DNA from: Shewanella sp. OPT22
GTDB lineage: Bacteria > Pseudomonadota > Gammaproteobacteria > Enterobacterales > Shewanellaceae
NCBI RefSeq assembly: GCF_004168585.1
Contig: NZ_PGVH01000014.1
Span: 1-62,227 of the forward strand
Direction: 5' to 3'
Length of the DNA stretch: 62,227 bases
The translations under genes were made by a program, and so were the position numbers. Position 1 is the stretch's first letter. Each line of letters opens with the position of its first letter. The notes under the pieces were generated by a model. That model saw only the letters and a program-made list of their open reading frames with translations. It ran no database searches and was not told the DNA's origin. Positions 62,210 to 62,227 of this stretch are shown here, in pieces.

Positions 62210-62227
62210 GTATGGTTAAGCCTCACG
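62210..62227 (-). rRNA. rrl: 23S ribosomal RNA, 3' end (partial)
   Basis: The minus strand at the window edge reads CGTGAGGCTTAACCATA, matching the conserved last bases of gammaproteobacterial 23S rRNA. The rest lies outside the window. The spacer 62070-62209 to the 5S is AT-rich. Confidence 0.8.

Overview
The window is chromosomal DNA of a marine gammaproteobacterium, most likely in or near the Shewanellaceae (Shewanella or Parashewanella). This is inferred from four things: the pilABCD-coaE-zapD-yacG-mutT order, the nfuA/comF/bioH neighbourhood, a GlyGly-CTERM surface protein, and a YraQ/ArsP-type permease with Cys-rich loop next to a MerR regulator. The DNA is AT-rich. There is no plasmid or phage backbone and no CRISPR array.

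Layout. 1-8.2 kb holds housekeeping genes: purA, yjeT, a VOC protein, a dihaem peroxidase lipoprotein, rplM-rpsI, rarD and zapE. 8.4-14.6 kb is an envelope-stress and secreted-enzyme block: degQ, degS, nfuA and a large M14 peptidase. 14.6-21.5 kb holds one very large exported protein with three tandem ~510-residue modules, Ca-binding repeats and a GlyGly-CTERM tail. It is split by a one-base frameshift in an A/T homopolymer. 21.7-26.8 kb has comF, bioH, an unknown gene, tex and greB. 26.8-30.8 kb is a divergent chitin/cell-wall pair: a lysozyme-like protein with a carbohydrate-binding tail, and a GH18 chitinase with CBM5/12-like modules. 30.8-32.6 kb is a metal-efflux permease with its MerR regulator and a textbook 20-bp-spacer operator-promoter. 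32.8-35.7 kb is purH-purD.

36.8-58 kb is a mosaic in which housekeeping genes (ppaC, an RluA-type synthase, yihY-dtd-thioesterase, the pil cluster) are interrupted by accessory genes. These are two paralogous ankyrin-like giants, a 647-residue membrane/coiled-coil protein downstream of a SycD/LcrH-type secretion chaperone, an unknown 466-residue protein, and a 745-residue protein with GCS/amidoligase-like motifs sitting between pilC and pilD. Two ~196-bp MITE copies with 18-bp terminal inverted repeats and 4-bp target duplications lie beside these genes. A decayed fragment of ppaC lies between the two ankyrin genes, which points to an ancestral tandem duplication of an [ankyrin gene + ppaC end] unit. 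I read the accessory genes as candidate type III secretion cargo (translocator/effectors) scattered away from an apparatus that is not in the window. This is inference from one recognisable chaperone family and from protein architecture.

58-61.3 kb is pilD-coaE-zapD-yacG-mutT plus an HU-family gene. The right edge is the distal end of an rRNA operon on the minus strand: 23S 3' end, 5S, tRNA-Thr, 5S, tRNA-Asp, terminator, then a degenerate tRNA-Asp duplicate with its own copy of the terminator.
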